Shown here piece after piece: positions 46,560 to 57,714 of a stretch of 64,000 bases of DNA. A model generated the notes under the pieces. It had not been told where the DNA came from, made no database searches, and was given only the letters and a program-made list of their open reading frames with translations. Origin of the DNA: Cheiracanthium punctorium (lineage: Eukaryota > Arthropoda > Arachnida > Araneae > Cheiracanthiidae). The stretch covers positions 62,001 to 126,000 of the forward strand of contig JAWZYV010013141.1 of NCBI GenBank assembly GCA_038373885.1, in the 5' to 3' direction. The first letter of the stretch is position 1. Every line of letters starts with the position of its first letter. Position numbers and translations under genes: made by a program.

Positions 46560-46917
46560 TCGAAAAGGATTACTTCATAAGACTAATACAGGTATTGCGT
46601 GTATACTTTTTCAAAATAATCTTACAAAACCGCCTAACGTTTCACTTATTTGTGCCTTTGGCCTACTGAAAATATCTCTTTTTAAGCGTATAGCCACCAT
46701 GATCGACGGACCCCTCTTAAAAATTGTAAAAGAGGAATGAAATCTATAGCCTTGATAATTTTACGAAAAGCACGCCTATCATGGAAATAATGATGTATAG
46801 CCTAATTATGCAGTAAAAAAGGCTATCAGATAGAACATAGAACATTAAACAAATTATGGTTTAGATATTAATTATATGCCCTCAAAATTGTTCTAAAAAT
46901 AGGTAAACTTCTGTCTT
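46560..46917 (+). pseudogene. Decayed mariner-type transposase 3' part and TIR
   Basis: AATACAGGTATTGCG, GTTTCACTTATTTGTGCCTT, AATTTTACGAAAAGCACGCC and AAAAAAGGCTATCAGAT parallel 60970-61240 of the element at 58545-61307. The tail TTCTAAAAATAGGTAAACTT parallels its right TIR. Several frameshifts and stops make it inactive. It is the 3' third of a sister copy. Confidence 0.7.
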
Positions 46918-46919
46918 TG

Positions 46920-47780
46920 ATGTGCTGTAGAGATTGCCCGTTATAGTTATGATTGGGTGATAATTGGAGAAAACTTATGTGTAATAAATTTACAAAAAAC
47001 ACAGAAAATAAACTCACTGCAATGTCCCTAGTCGATAACCCCGTAAAATGTTGAAATTTTATTTCATTTCTCTCTGAAGGAAGTAGGTTTCGATTCAAAG
47101 AACAGAATAACTGCGTGTAAGCCTGTGTGAATTATTAGTTTTTACGTTCTCCGCGTTCATAGTTTGGTGTGTCAATGCTTATTAACTTTATTTGTTATTC
47201 CTTCATCTTTTTTCCTCTTGTTGAACAATGGAATAAAGAAACTGCAAACAAACGTGTCACACAGAAGGGATGGAGTCGCTATGATAAACAAGAATTTTCG
47301 CACCTCTTTTGTTTGTTCACGAACACGCCTACTGTGTAAAATAAATATTGAGATGAAAAGGCGAGTATATTCAGTTTCCGATATTTGAATGACAATTTGC
47401 CTGTTTTACATTTTGAGGATATAAATCAAAGAAACATCTCGCTAGTCATGAATTTGCAGTTTACCGTTTATTGAAGAATAGGCTAATGATTTTTTTTCTT
47501 CATAATTTTCCTACATTGAGTTCCTATATAAAATAGTAACTATTCTCCTTTTATCCTATATACTGCACTTACTGTTTCAAATTATGTAATAGTGAAATCT
47601 GTTACGTAATATAAAGAAAGGAAATACCAGCTTTAACGTATTCATAACTTCATCTATTATTTTTGAAAATAGGCATCAATACAAATAGAGTGAAAAAAAA
47701 AATTGCATGATTTCTGTAATATTTGAATACCGAATGAAATACTGAAATAACTGAAGAAAAAATTGTCCTACGAATAAATA
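46920..47780. other. Noncoding stretch upstream of gene 2
   Basis: AT-rich, no exon or repeat recognised; the region should contain whatever distal control gene 2 has, but nothing specific can be named. Confidence 0.5.
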
Positions 47781-47795
47781 TCTCATCATCTGATT

Positions 47796-47833
47796 TATAT
47801 AAATACCGTATCTGGGTTTTCAAGCATTCACTT
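47796..47833 (+). promoter_or_regulatory. Core promoter of gene 2: TATA box and initiator
   Basis: TATATAAAT at about 47797-47804, then TTCACTT (matching the arthropod initiator TCAKTY) at about 47828, a spacing near 31 bp. This would start the transcript about 55 bp before the ATG at 47883. Sequence shows the motifs; function is inferred from position. Confidence 0.55.
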
Positions 47834-47882
47834 TTAAATTTGCTCCAACTTACGTTTAAGCACTTCAAGAATATCCATAAAA

Positions 47883-48006
47883 ATGCTTGTCTTTATTTTG
47901 CTATCATGCTTGAGCATTGTTGGTTGTAATTTGAATCCCGACTTAAATGCAGACAAAGTTATGGAAGAAGTTAGTAAATGCTTTTACCATGTCATCTGCG
48001 ATTTAA
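47883..48006 (+). CDS. Gene 2, exon 1: signal peptide and first cysteine pair
   Basis: ATG followed by MLVFILLSCLSIVGC, a hydrophobic signal peptide, then NLNPDLNADKVMEEV and SKCFYHVICDL, and a donor TTTAA/gtatgt. It ends in phase 1; the leftover A joins AT of the next exon (53555) to give Asn, so the phases fit. Cleavage is most likely near Gly-Cys-Asn; the two cysteines in KCFYHVIC would remain in the mature chain. The start is the only ATG in frame and lies right below a TATA/initiator pair. It should resemble the missing first exon of gene 1. Confidence 0.75.
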
Positions 48007-48249
48007 GTATGTAACTTTTTTTAAATTCTTGTCATATCTATCCAACGACTCGGATATGCATAGCGTAAAAAGAAACGAATTCACATTCATATATTAAAAA
48101 TGAAAATTTTAATTATTTATATTTTATTTTTTTAACTTCTTCAAATAGTTTATATAAATGGAATCGCAGTTTCACAAATATCATTATTGAAAGTTAATTA
48201 ATTAATCAATTAAAATAAATACTTCAAGTTATACTTATTATAACAAAAA

Positions 48250-49005
48250 ATTATCCCAGAACCGCTTCGATATTTGCCGCCAACGGCGACTTTTATTCTT
48301 TTGCGCATGCACATAATCGATAATCATTTTCCATTAAGGCTGCCATTAGAAATTTTCCACACATTCGTGAGTATAATCTTTCGCAGACTGGCGTATTTAG
48401 TACAGCGAAATATTTCATCCCGTCATGTGGCAAATATCCAAGTTGTACAATTATTCTCATTAAAAATAACAGGGTTTGGAAATATCTCGTCAACTATAGA
48501 CACGTATTTTTTAAGCCAATTTCGGTGATTAATCGCTAACAAATAGCTAATATTATCAACTTTTGACAAATCTCGACCAGCGCCATTGCTGGAAACCCTT
48601 TCAGCACAGGTTTAAAAATACCGTTTTTTTTTTCAGATTTTCTGAATGATAGTATCATCAGAACATGACCAAATTACCATTTCTGAGCTATATACAACCT
48701 TTCAAAAAAAAAGAAAGAAAGAATTTTGGAAATCGATCCAGGTGGTAAAAAATTACCACTGTATACGCACACACATCGTCTATGGATATATACGCGTTGA
48801 ACAGAAAAATTATGGAAAATCGAATTCAGCGTAAAATAAAAAGATTTCTAATATGAATTTCGGAAAAATCTCTTCGAATTGTGTTAAGATCTGTCCAAGT
48901 GAACCATCATACTAAATTTTGTAGCTAGCTCAGGACCCCGCGTCAACAATACGTGACAGACACACACACACGCACATTTTTACATATTGTTTTATTTAAA
49001 TAGAG
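48250..49005 (-). mobile_element. Helitron relic, 5' half
   Basis: TCGATAATCATTTTCCATTA, GACTGGCGTATTTAGTAC, AGCGAAATATTTCATCC and TTAAGATCTGTCCAAGTGAA match, in the same order, elements 1-3 at 27.8-34.5 kb, ending in a TATTGTTTTATTTAAATAGA stretch. The CTAG-side end is missing. It lies in intron 1 of gene 2. Confidence 0.6.
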
Positions 49006-49276
49006 TATATTTAGCAATGGAAAATATTGAATCCTTTTAAGAATTGAAAAATTTGCACTGAAGTACTATTAAGAATCAGAATTATATTAGTTGCTAAATT
49101 TTTAAATCTTGATTTTTTTAGTAAATTTTTTACACAACTGCTTTAAAATTTTTGTTTCAAAAGGTAAATATACAAATTATGAAGTCTAGTGGAATAAGAT
49201 CATTGTCGTATCTCGATGGGTGCAAAGATTGGCTAAGCCCACCTTAAAAAGATTTTAGCCCTCCATAAAAATTACC

Positions 49277-49424
49277 GTATTAGCCCGAATATAAGGCGAC
49301 CCCGAAATTTTTCCTCAAAATAATTAGAAAAATCCTATATTTAGGCCTCGAATTTGGCGTAAGTCAGGTTTTTAACGAGAAATGATCAGTCAAAAAATAC
49401 TGCGTTATATTCGGGCCAATACGG
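49277..49424. mobile_element. MITE with CCGTATT...AATACGG ends, 148 bp
   Basis: TA/CCGTATTAGCCCGAATATAA on the left and TTATATTCGGGCCAATACGG/TA on the right are 20-bp inverted repeats with two differences, with TA at both outer edges. No coding content. TA duplications suggest Tc1/mariner, but the class is not certain. Confidence 0.8.
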
Positions 49425-49429
49425 TATGT

Positions 49430-51595
49430 TTTATTGCAAGAATAGAAGATGAAGTACTCAAGGCGAGTTAAAGCTTCCTCTCCCCCCTCCTCCCTAGGAA
49501 TATCCAAATAACCCTGCTCAATTACACCGATGTATAATACTTTGGTTTATGTAAAGCCCAGGAGGTCAACTTTAATTTAGCTCCCTTGATAAAATTAGGA
49601 TTTCGTAGTCCTTTCAAACTCTGCGTCCACAATTGAGCACAAAAAATTACCTGCATTATTGTGCAAGATATAGAAATCTTAATTTGTGCAATAAAGAAAA
49701 TGCAGTTTTCGTCGAAAATTTGATCATCAGAATTTATTATTTCATTTTTTATTACAAATTTAATCTTAATTATCCAAAGAAAAAGTATTTTGTGAAAAAG
49801 TAATTGTTTAATCCGGTCTGAAAGGTTTAAGAAAAGAATACATTGAAGCTTTATAAACTTAATCCCCAAAATAGAATTTTTTTTATAAAGAAAAAAAAAT
49901 AACGGAAAAGGTTCCGCTACTATCAGAGTAAAAAGCATAATGTGATCTGCGTAAGTACAAGTTAAGCATACATTTTATGTTCAAATTAATGTAACAACAC
50001 TCATTTCAAAGTGAAAAGTAAAATCAGCTTCTGACTTGAAAGAGTCAATTTAATAACTAATAAAATTCTAGAATTTAGACACCCAATTAAATCAGTATAT
50101 ATGCCATGCAGATTTTCAGAATAACAGGCGAATGACATTTTTGGTCAAGCCTTATAACAAGGTAAAGCTGCTAGAAAAATGAAGACCTACGAAAACCTTT
50201 GGATTTGTACTTAAGCATTGTGTGCTGACCAAGGCGCTGACCTAACCCGTGAAGCTGCGAGAGACGGGCGAATTTTGGATATCATTATTTATATTTGTTC
50301 TTTGATCCCTTATAATACTTTTATAAAAAATATTATATGAGTATTGTAATTGGTGTCAAAAAGCTATTTTTCAGGACAATGAAATTCAGTTTATGAGAAT
50401 ATTTCGAGCTTTTATTTATAAATTTACAAGAAAGTATGTATGAGGTGTGACTTTTCCTCTTTTTCCACCTTTTTGTAATTTAATTGTATTTTCGTTTCGA
50501 TCAAAAATATCGAAAAGCGAAAGGAAAGAGTCACAAAAGAGAACAACATAACACGAATTTCTTATGAAAACGTTTTTATGAATGGATTAAAATTTTACTT
50601 TAAATTGATGATTTTCAAAGAATAATGCTTTTGATTCAAATTCATGACAATGCGCCATTAACTTTTTACAGGCCAACGTTCCCAATTGGAGCTTCAAATA
50701 AAAAATCTACTGAACAATTAAATTTCATCAATATTGACTTCAAAAAAATTAGCAGATAAAGTTAAAATATGACTTGATTTTATGAAATAGAATTTTCATT
50801 ACTATCATTAGTGGGAAACTGTATAAAAAATCATAAAAATAGCCATTTTCATAAATTTTTACGGAACTATCTTGATACACCCCCACCCCCTTCCCATTCA
50901 AACTTAATTCATATTTTTACAAAAATTGAAAAATAAATATTTTATTTATTCTTAACATTTCACTTATTATTTAAACTTCCATAAAAGTATGGCCCCTAAA
51001 AGTATAGTCAAATATAATCAATGTTCCCAATTAGGAACACTGTGAAAATTGGGGGATACAATTTTTTAAAAATATTTAAATGGATAATATCCTTTAATTA
51101 ACACATAGAAGTAGGGATTGCAATCCTGTAATCCGGCGGTTCCAGCGTCTATCGTATACGGTGGCAGTTTATCAAATCCGACCAAAGAAAAAAGACACAC
51201 GACTGCAAATGAAACAAATCTCAGAAAGAGTTATTCAAAATAATAGATCTAACAAAATCGTAGACGGTGTAATGGAATTGGTAGAACATAACTTAGACTC
51301 ACCGTCATTGAAAAATGATTCAACATTACAGAAAGAATTACAAATGCAAATCCACCAAGAAGAGAAAACCGATACCATAAATACCGAAAAAGATTTTGAA
51401 AAAGTACTAAAAAGGGAAAATGACTGTAAATGAAAATGAAGGAGTTCAATGATAATACTTGTCTTATATTCATGACTATTTTCTGACAGTAAAACCGACA
51501 AGGGGAGCTTTTTCAGCCGCTGGCTACATTTGTAACTCTAAGAAGTCGATTGGAAGATGACACGGCAAAAACCAAACTTTTTTTTTTTTTTTATG
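49430..51595. other. Intron 1 of gene 2, no confident gene
   Basis: AT-rich. A charged open frame at 51161-51433 has no ATG at its start and no splice support; see rejected items. Sequence at 50690-51030 (GCCAACGTTCCCAATTGG, AATTAGCAGATAAAGTTAAA, GTGGGAAACTGTATAAAAA) is repeated in diverged form at 56330-56660, consistent with tandem segment duplication or an unclassified repeat. Confidence 0.45.
50690..51075. repeat. Unclassified direct repeat, partner at 56330-56700
   Basis: Blocks TCATCAATATTGACTTCAAA, AGTGGGAAACTGTATAAAAA, AATAGCCATTTTCATAAATT and CAATTAGGAACACTGTGAAA occur in the same order in both places, with indels. Both are in introns of gene 2. Confidence 0.55.
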
Positions 51596-51599
51596 ATCG

Positions 51600-52268
51600 T
51601 TATTCCCAAAAAAAAATCTGGAGTGACTCCACTCGACTTTCCGAACACTTACGATTAAGATCATTACCAAGCATTTAAATAAATTTTAATCGATGAATAA
51701 TTCAGCAAAAATTCTTAGTTTTTTTTTTTTTTTTTTCAATTTGAGCTCAATAGAATGTACCGTTTAAACGCTAGCGCACTTTCAAGGATTTCCCCCCATA
51801 GGCCATAATGTAAAAGAAATCTTTGTCGTAACCTGTAGAAAAACTATAAGTCCTATACACACCAAAATCAATACCGGTTTAGAACATATATACCCAATTT
51901 GAGCTCAATCGAATGTACCGTTTAAACGCTAGCGCAACAGGATTTTTCAAGAATTTTCTCCCATAGGCCATAATGCAAAAGAAATCTTTCGTAGCCCTGT
52001 AAAAAACTATAAGTCCTATACACACCAAAATTAATACCGGTCTTGCGACGGTGGTTTATGACATATGTACCCAATTTGAGCTCAATCGAATTCCCTGTTT
52101 AGGATCTATCGTGTTCACTCACACACACACACACATACATACATCTCGTAAAAATAGCATAAATGAATTCAGAAGACCTCAAAACGTGTAAATGCACCAA
52201 AATTTCGAAGTCGAATTTTTTCATGATTACAATACTTTCCTTACAGGGTACATGTTCGGAAAGTAATA
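51600..52268. repeat. Dispersed repeat family Y, copy 2 (MITE-like)
   Basis: Starts GACTTTCCGAACACTTACG (about 51638) and ends TACATGTTCGGAAAGTAA (about 52265), giving terminal inverted repeats CTTTCCGAACA. Compared with copy 1 at 40 kb it has an internal threefold expansion of a roughly 165-bp unit containing AATTTGAGCTCAAT, TACCGTTTAAACGCTAGCGC and CCATAGGCCATAATG. An (AC)n tract lies at about 52118-52137. Confidence 0.7.
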
Positions 52269-52770
52269 ATTATTTGAAGTAAGTTTATTGAAAAATACTC
52301 GATATTGCCATAACAATGCTATTCACTAAACTTATCTAATTATAACTATCATCATATAATTATAAAACTGCTCAGAGTGACGAAATTACATAATTATTGT
52401 GAACTCAGTTGATTAAGTTGGATTTAGAAATTTAATAAGAAGCTTACGTTATGTAATGTAAGTTACTGGAAAATTTTATTGATGTAATTTGTGAACTGTA
52501 TTGAGACTGAACTTAAACTATCATGACTAAATATTATATAGTATATAGTATATAATAACGCAAATACTATTTCATTGCTGTCCATTGTTTTGTTTACTAT
52601 ACTGCAAATAAATTTTTGCTGTTATATTATATCTAATAATAATAACATTATTAATAATATATTATATAATATATAAAAAACTCGACTGTTCGAGCCTCGT
52701 CAGTGGGAGACCTCCCCTGAACCACCCTAATTTTTTAGCTTCATTATTGCCATATTAAAACGATATTAAT

Positions 52771-53014
52771 TGACTATGTCACTTTATCTCTCATCTTTCG
52801 TGTATTTCGCCTGGTAATCCTATGTTGAAATTTTTATGATTGTAAATTATTTACAGAAAAATACATGTGATGCATATTCTACAGCTTACGAAATATTGTA
52901 ACAATAGATTAAAGCTGTTGTGAAATAATAGTATTTATAAATATATGTAAAATTATGTCGCTTTTTTGCGACACATTTTCAATAAAAGGGGTGAGAGATA
53001 AAATGACATAGTCA
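52771..53014. mobile_element. MITE with TGACTATGTCA ends, 244 bp
   Basis: TGACTATGTCACTTTATCTC and GAGATAAAATGACATAGTCA are terminal inverted repeats of about 22 bp with one mismatch. TTAAT flanks both sides as a possible 5-bp target duplication. A small GTCGCTTTTTTGCGAC hairpin lies inside. Family not recognised. Confidence 0.75.
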
Positions 53015-53554
53015 TTAATAATAACATAGATATAGCCCTATATTTTATAATATAAAGATTAAAATTTAACTAGTTATTTTAGATCCTAGATTTTCCTTGT
53101 TGATTTTATTCGTAATTGGTGCTTAGCTATAATAGAGTTGAATACGATATAACGTTGATTTTCCAAGAAACAAATGGTCTTTTTTTTAATTCCGTTTATG
53201 GTACACTCACTTAAACATTTTATACAGTTAATTTTGGTACGCGAGACAAATCGTTTTCATGTAGCCAATTCGACCGGATGCGGTTCGGATCCGACCTGAT
53301 TGATGGGTATCGGGCCGGATCCGACCGGATTGAAACTGATTCCATATCGCAATCTCTGATCAGAAGGCAAAATATGCAAAAAACTAATTTAAGATATGCC
53401 AGGATCTGAATTCAGTCTATAAACGGTAATATGAGTAGATCACCCACTAGAATATAAGCAAATTTAGATGTATTGAGATTTTCAAATTTGTGATTTCTCT
53501 TTGTTTTTCCATTTTTGTTTTAATGCGCAATGTGCCTTACCATTTCCTTTGCAG

Positions 53555-53601
53555 ATTCTCCACTAGAAGCAAAGCCAATGTTTGATGCTCTGACTGACAC
53601 A
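53555..53601 (+). CDS. Gene 2, exon 2
   Basis: CCTTTGCAG acceptor, 47 nt; completes the split codon from exon 1 (Asn) and encodes SPLEAKPMFDALTDT, 12 of 15 residues identical to gene 1 exon 2. As in gene 1 the phase-preserving donor is ACA/gttaag, with the alternative gtaaaat five bases on. Conservation of this odd double donor in both paralogs is notable. Confidence 0.75.
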
Positions 53602-53713
53602 GTTAAGTAAAATGCATTTTTACTGATTTTTATTCCTTTGTTATTGCCATCTTTTCCGTTTACTTTAGTAATCGATGGATAAGAGTGAGATATTTTTATA
53701 GATAAACTTTGAA

Positions 53714-55060
53714 CAGGGTGTCCAGCAAATAACACCCTGATTTCAAAATTAAAAATTTCAACCAAAAAAAAAAAAAAAAAAACCAATAAAAACGTACAGC
53801 AAATGGTATGTTTATTACATAACATGTAAAAATGTTATACAGAAGTTTCGAAATAGTAACTACAATAGATACTAACAAACAAGGGCGTACACAGGCTTCT
53901 TTTAACCCTTTAAAGCGCAGTGTTCCCGCTCTGGGAACGCCGAACTCTGACGTTTTGACTGTTGCCAGTCACGAAGAATAGATTTGATTTCCATAAAAAT
54001 AGTTGCCGGTGACATAGCTCCACGAGAAATCCTTTACTTTTTATCACGTCATTTCCTATAAAAAAAATTGGTCACGACTATTTTTAACAGCACTGACATC
54101 TGCTGAAAAATAGAAGAATGCGAGAACAGCTGGATAGATTGCGCAATACTGAAAAAAGGAGCCGTTGCCATCGCTCGACATAACTACCAGCAAGATGGCA
54201 GACGATCGAAACGTTTATCGCCTGCCACAGATCTAGAGACCCTTATTTGAAGCAGCTGTCTTTGCCGCACAGCCAGCTGCGTCAAAAAAAGATCTGTGGA
54301 TCTCTAGATCTGTGGCACGCGATGAACGTTTCGATCGTCCGCCATCTTGCTGATAGTTAAGTCGAGCGATGGCTGCCCTTATTTCAGCATTGGGAAAAGG
54401 TTGCGCCTCAAAGGGTTAAGGGGAGGGGAATTATGGACGTAATCTCAATGTTTAAAGGCGTAATTTTTATGATGGAAATTAAAAAGTTTGTGGATTTTAT
54501 GTTAAAACGTCTTCGATAAGGAGGATGAGAGCCCCCAAGCCCCATCTTGAATATGCCACGATTATCAGATGGCGCTGAACGTCAAAATCGATTGACGATC
54601 ATCATGCACGAGTATAAATTCACTCTCTACGAGCAGTCACAGCAAAATCTTTTGAGAAGGTCCACCATTATGGCATATAGAGGCGGCGGAAACGAATAAT
54701 GAAATCTGTCGTCTCAGCTAGTAATGTCTCAACAGAAATTAATTGACATGCCCCACAAATCGGCGATCCAATCTGGTCCAGCATGTTGGGATGGCTCGGT
54801 AGACGGTTTCTTTCAATGAGTTTCTCAGAAAGTAATCACAAGGAGTGGTATCGGGAGAATATGGAGGTCACTCCATTACAGAGGCCTGCGATTACGACGG
54901 CATCAGTTAGCGGTTTTTGGAACTACTATTTCGAAACTTCTGTATAAAATTTTACAGCTTACGTGATAAGCATTCCGTTTACTGAACCCTTCTATTCATG
55001 ATTGCTTCCGTTTGAGATTTTTAACAGTAAAATCAGGGTGTTATTTGCTGGAGACCCAGG
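53714..55060 (-). mobile_element. Mariner-like element relic with TIRs, interrupted by a MITE
   Basis: Left CAGGGTGTCCAGCAAATAAC plus ACCCTGATTT, right (read inverted) CCTGGGTCTCCAGCAAATAA plus CACCCTGATTTT. Similarity continues inward with GAAGTTTCGAAATAGTA / TACTATTTCGAAACTTC. The minus strand at 54.9-54.65 kb translates as MEWPPYSPDTTPCDYFLRN and SLKETVYR, the third catalytic motif of a mariner-type transposase, followed by stops. A piggyBac-like MITE (53902-54419) sits inside. It lies in intron 2 of gene 2. Confidence 0.75.
53902..54419 (+). mobile_element. piggyBac-like MITE, copy 3
   Basis: TTAA at 53902-53905 and 54416-54419; ends CCCTTTAAAGCGCAGTG and TTGCGCCTCAAAGGG. It carries both hairpin arms and GTCACGAAGAATAGATTTG. 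It is nested in the mariner-like relic and is therefore younger than it. Confidence 0.8.
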
Positions 55061-55280
55061 ATAAAAATTTTGTATTGCATGTTTTACCTCTACTAGTGAT
55101 GGAAACAATCGAATACTTTGAATTCGAGCATTTTCGAGAATCGAATCGAATGATGTCATCTATAGTTACGAAATCTATGAAGCTATTTTTAACTCAAGAT
55201 GTCATAAATTTTGTCACGTCAAATTTTCTTACTTGCTTTCATATTTTTGTTTTGTATGGTATCTATTCAAATAACGAGCT

Positions 55281-55669
55281 TTAATTCTTTGTAGCGCAGC
55301 CATTTCCCAATGTCGAAAAAGGGCAGCCGTTGCCATCGCACGATTTAACTACCAACAAGATGGCGGTCGATCGAATCGCCCAGTGCGTGCCACAGAGCTA
55401 AAGAACTTTTTTTGACACAGCTGGCTGTGCAGTGCCGCTGTGTGTCAAAAATGTTCATTGGCTCTGTGACACGGATTGGGCGATTCGATCGACCGCCATC
55501 TTGCTTTGTAGTTAAATCCTGCGATGGCAACGGCTGCATTTTTCTAACACTGGGCTGTCTATCTGGATGTCCTCCTTGAGTATTTAATTGAAATCAAATT
55601 TATTCTTCGGGAATGAAAACAGCCACAATGTAAGAGTTGTGTCCTCACAGCGAGGACACCGCGCGTTAA
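55281..55669. mobile_element. piggyBac-like MITE, copy 4 (diverged)
   Basis: TTAA at 55281-55284 and 55666-55669; left end TTCTTTGTAGCGCAGCC, right end GGACACCGCGCG. The internal hairpin has AAAGGGCAGCCGTTGCCATC and ATCGCCCAGTGCGTGCC, a variant of the other copies, so this is a distinct subfamily. Confidence 0.7.
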
Positions 55670-55981
55670 CCCTTTAACGCGCAGTGTTCCCGTTCTGGGA
55701 ACACCAAATTCTGACGTTTTGACTGTTGCCAGTCACGAAGAATAGATTGGATGTCTATAAAAATAGTTGCAGGTGACATAGCTCCACGAGAATCCTTCAC
55801 ATTTTATCCCTTACCTTTTTTACGACAGCTGGCGCCAGCTGTCGTCAAAAAAGGGTCTCTGGATCTGTGGCACGCGATGAACGTTTCGATCGTCCGCCAT
55901 CTTACTGGTAGTTAAGTCGAGCGATGGCAACGGCTGCCCTTTTTTTCAGAATTGGGAAAGGGTTGCGCCTCAAAGGGTTAA
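55666..55981 (+). mobile_element. piggyBac-like MITE, copy 5, sharing a TTAA with copy 4
   Basis: Starts at the very TTAA that ends copy 4 (55666-55669), with CCCTTTAACGCGCAGTG, and ends TTGCGCCTCAAAGGG/TTAA at 55978-55981. It is shorter than copies 1-3 because part of the first half is deleted. Confidence 0.8.
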
Positions 55982-55989
55982 AGGGACCA

Positions 55990-57700
55990 TTGACGTAACT
56001 GGGTGGAAGATTTTTAAAAGCACTCGTGAGGGGGCGTACGTGAAGTTTTTCCATTCAGTTTTCTCTTCTACAAAAAAGTATTTAACGCTACCAGTAATGC
56101 AACTTAATCATAGCAGTAAATCAGTATCTCTTTTTATCTATTCCCCTTCTCTTTGTAATAGCATTCCGAGATTGATTCAGGATCATTCTCGAAATGGAAA
56201 AAGCAGTCTCAAATGTTGATGAATTAAATTTCGATTTTATACTAATAACTAAGACTGTGCCGATTAATTAATTAATTGGTTTTGTTAACTTTTAAGGTTA
56301 ATAAATTTAACCTTATACAGGTTAGTATTCTATATCGGGAACATCAAATTAAAAATTTATTCAAAAATGAAATTTTATCAATATTGACTTGAAAAAATTA
56401 GCAGATATAAACTTAAAAGATGACTTGATTTTTTGAAATGGAAGTTGCATTTGTATAATTAGTGGGAAACTGTGGAAAAAAAATCATGAAAATAGCCATG
56501 TTCATAAATTTTTACAGAATTTAAAAATAAATCTTTTATTAAATCTTGATATTTCACTTGATATTTAAACTACCCATAAGTATATTCATTTTTTGAAACC
56601 AATGTAAATTATAGCCAGAAATGACCCATGCTCCCAATTGGAAACACAGTGAAAATTCCATTAAAAAAATTTCCCCCGTTTAAATAACTAATGTGCTTTA
56701 ACTAACGTATTAGAAGACAAAATGTGCAAAAAAACTAATTTAAAATTGGCTGGATCTCAAAAGGTTAATAGGCTAATTTGATTACAATATTTTTAACAAA
56801 AAGAACAAACTTCTGATTTAAAATTAGTTGCAGTGTAATGGTCCTCTCTAGATAGTTCTCTAAGACTTAAATTTTAATCATTTGCAGCTTTGTATTTTAT
56901 TTGCCTATTTTTGTTTTTGTTTTTTAAGAAAAAAGTGATTTTTAAAGTGAATGCTATTTTATTTTATGAAAATTTTTATTCAAAAGGAAAGAGACATATT
57001 TCAAATGAAAGAAAATTTTCAATATAGTACTTAAAATGGAAATTTACGTTTACATTGAAACTAAAAATGTAACAGATACTTTTATTTAATCACTTAAAAA
57101 GTCGAGCATTTAGCTTAAATATTATTGTTTTTTAACCTTTGGTAATAAATTAATTATTCATTGATAGATTCAGTATGTTTTGAGGATATTGGTAAGCTTC
57201 TGATAACTAAAGCGCTCTTGGTAAACTTGTAATAGTTATTGGAAACTTGTAATAACTAAAGCTTTTATTATCACAACGTCCTGATCTTCACGTAATGTAA
57301 TTCATAAAAGTATTATTATATAATATTCTGCAATTTTAACTATTTAAAAATAAATTTCGATGAAAGCAACTATATGCAAAGGAAAAATGAGGTTTAAATA
57401 TTATTTTCAAACTTCATAAATAATTTATGATAAATATATTATAACTAAAAGATAGGCGTGTATTCTAGAGAAAACTGTAGGTCAGCGATCGGAATTTTGT
57501 GTCTCGAACGAAAAGAGCTTCAATTTGTTGATACTTGATTTGTTCTCGTTTTATCGAAAACAGCTTATTTCAATGAATTTTCGTAACTTTAAATGATTTA
57601 GCATTATAAAGTCGACGAATCATAATGTTGTGTTTGGATGAAATCTCCCCAATAACATGTTAACCAAACAAGTAGAAACATTCAAAATTCAGACTTTTCT
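55990..57700. other. Intron 2 of gene 2, alignable with gene 1 intron near exon 3
   Basis: From about 57300 the sequence parallels 12440-12870 (TTCAAACTTCATAAATAATT, GATAAATATAT, AGGCGTGTATTCT, AATCATAATGTTGTGTTT), evidence that the duplication took in intron as well as exons. The rest shows no coding segment; 56330-56700 is the partner of the repeat at 50690. Confidence 0.6.
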
Positions 57701-57714
57701 TTCCTTCCCGACAG

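Noticed and set aside
51161..51433. Charged, coiled-coil-like frame of 90 codons
   Set aside because: Starts at GTG rather than ATG, has no clear acceptor or donor, and the opposite strand is equally open; not enough to call a gene, though an RNA-seq check would settle it.
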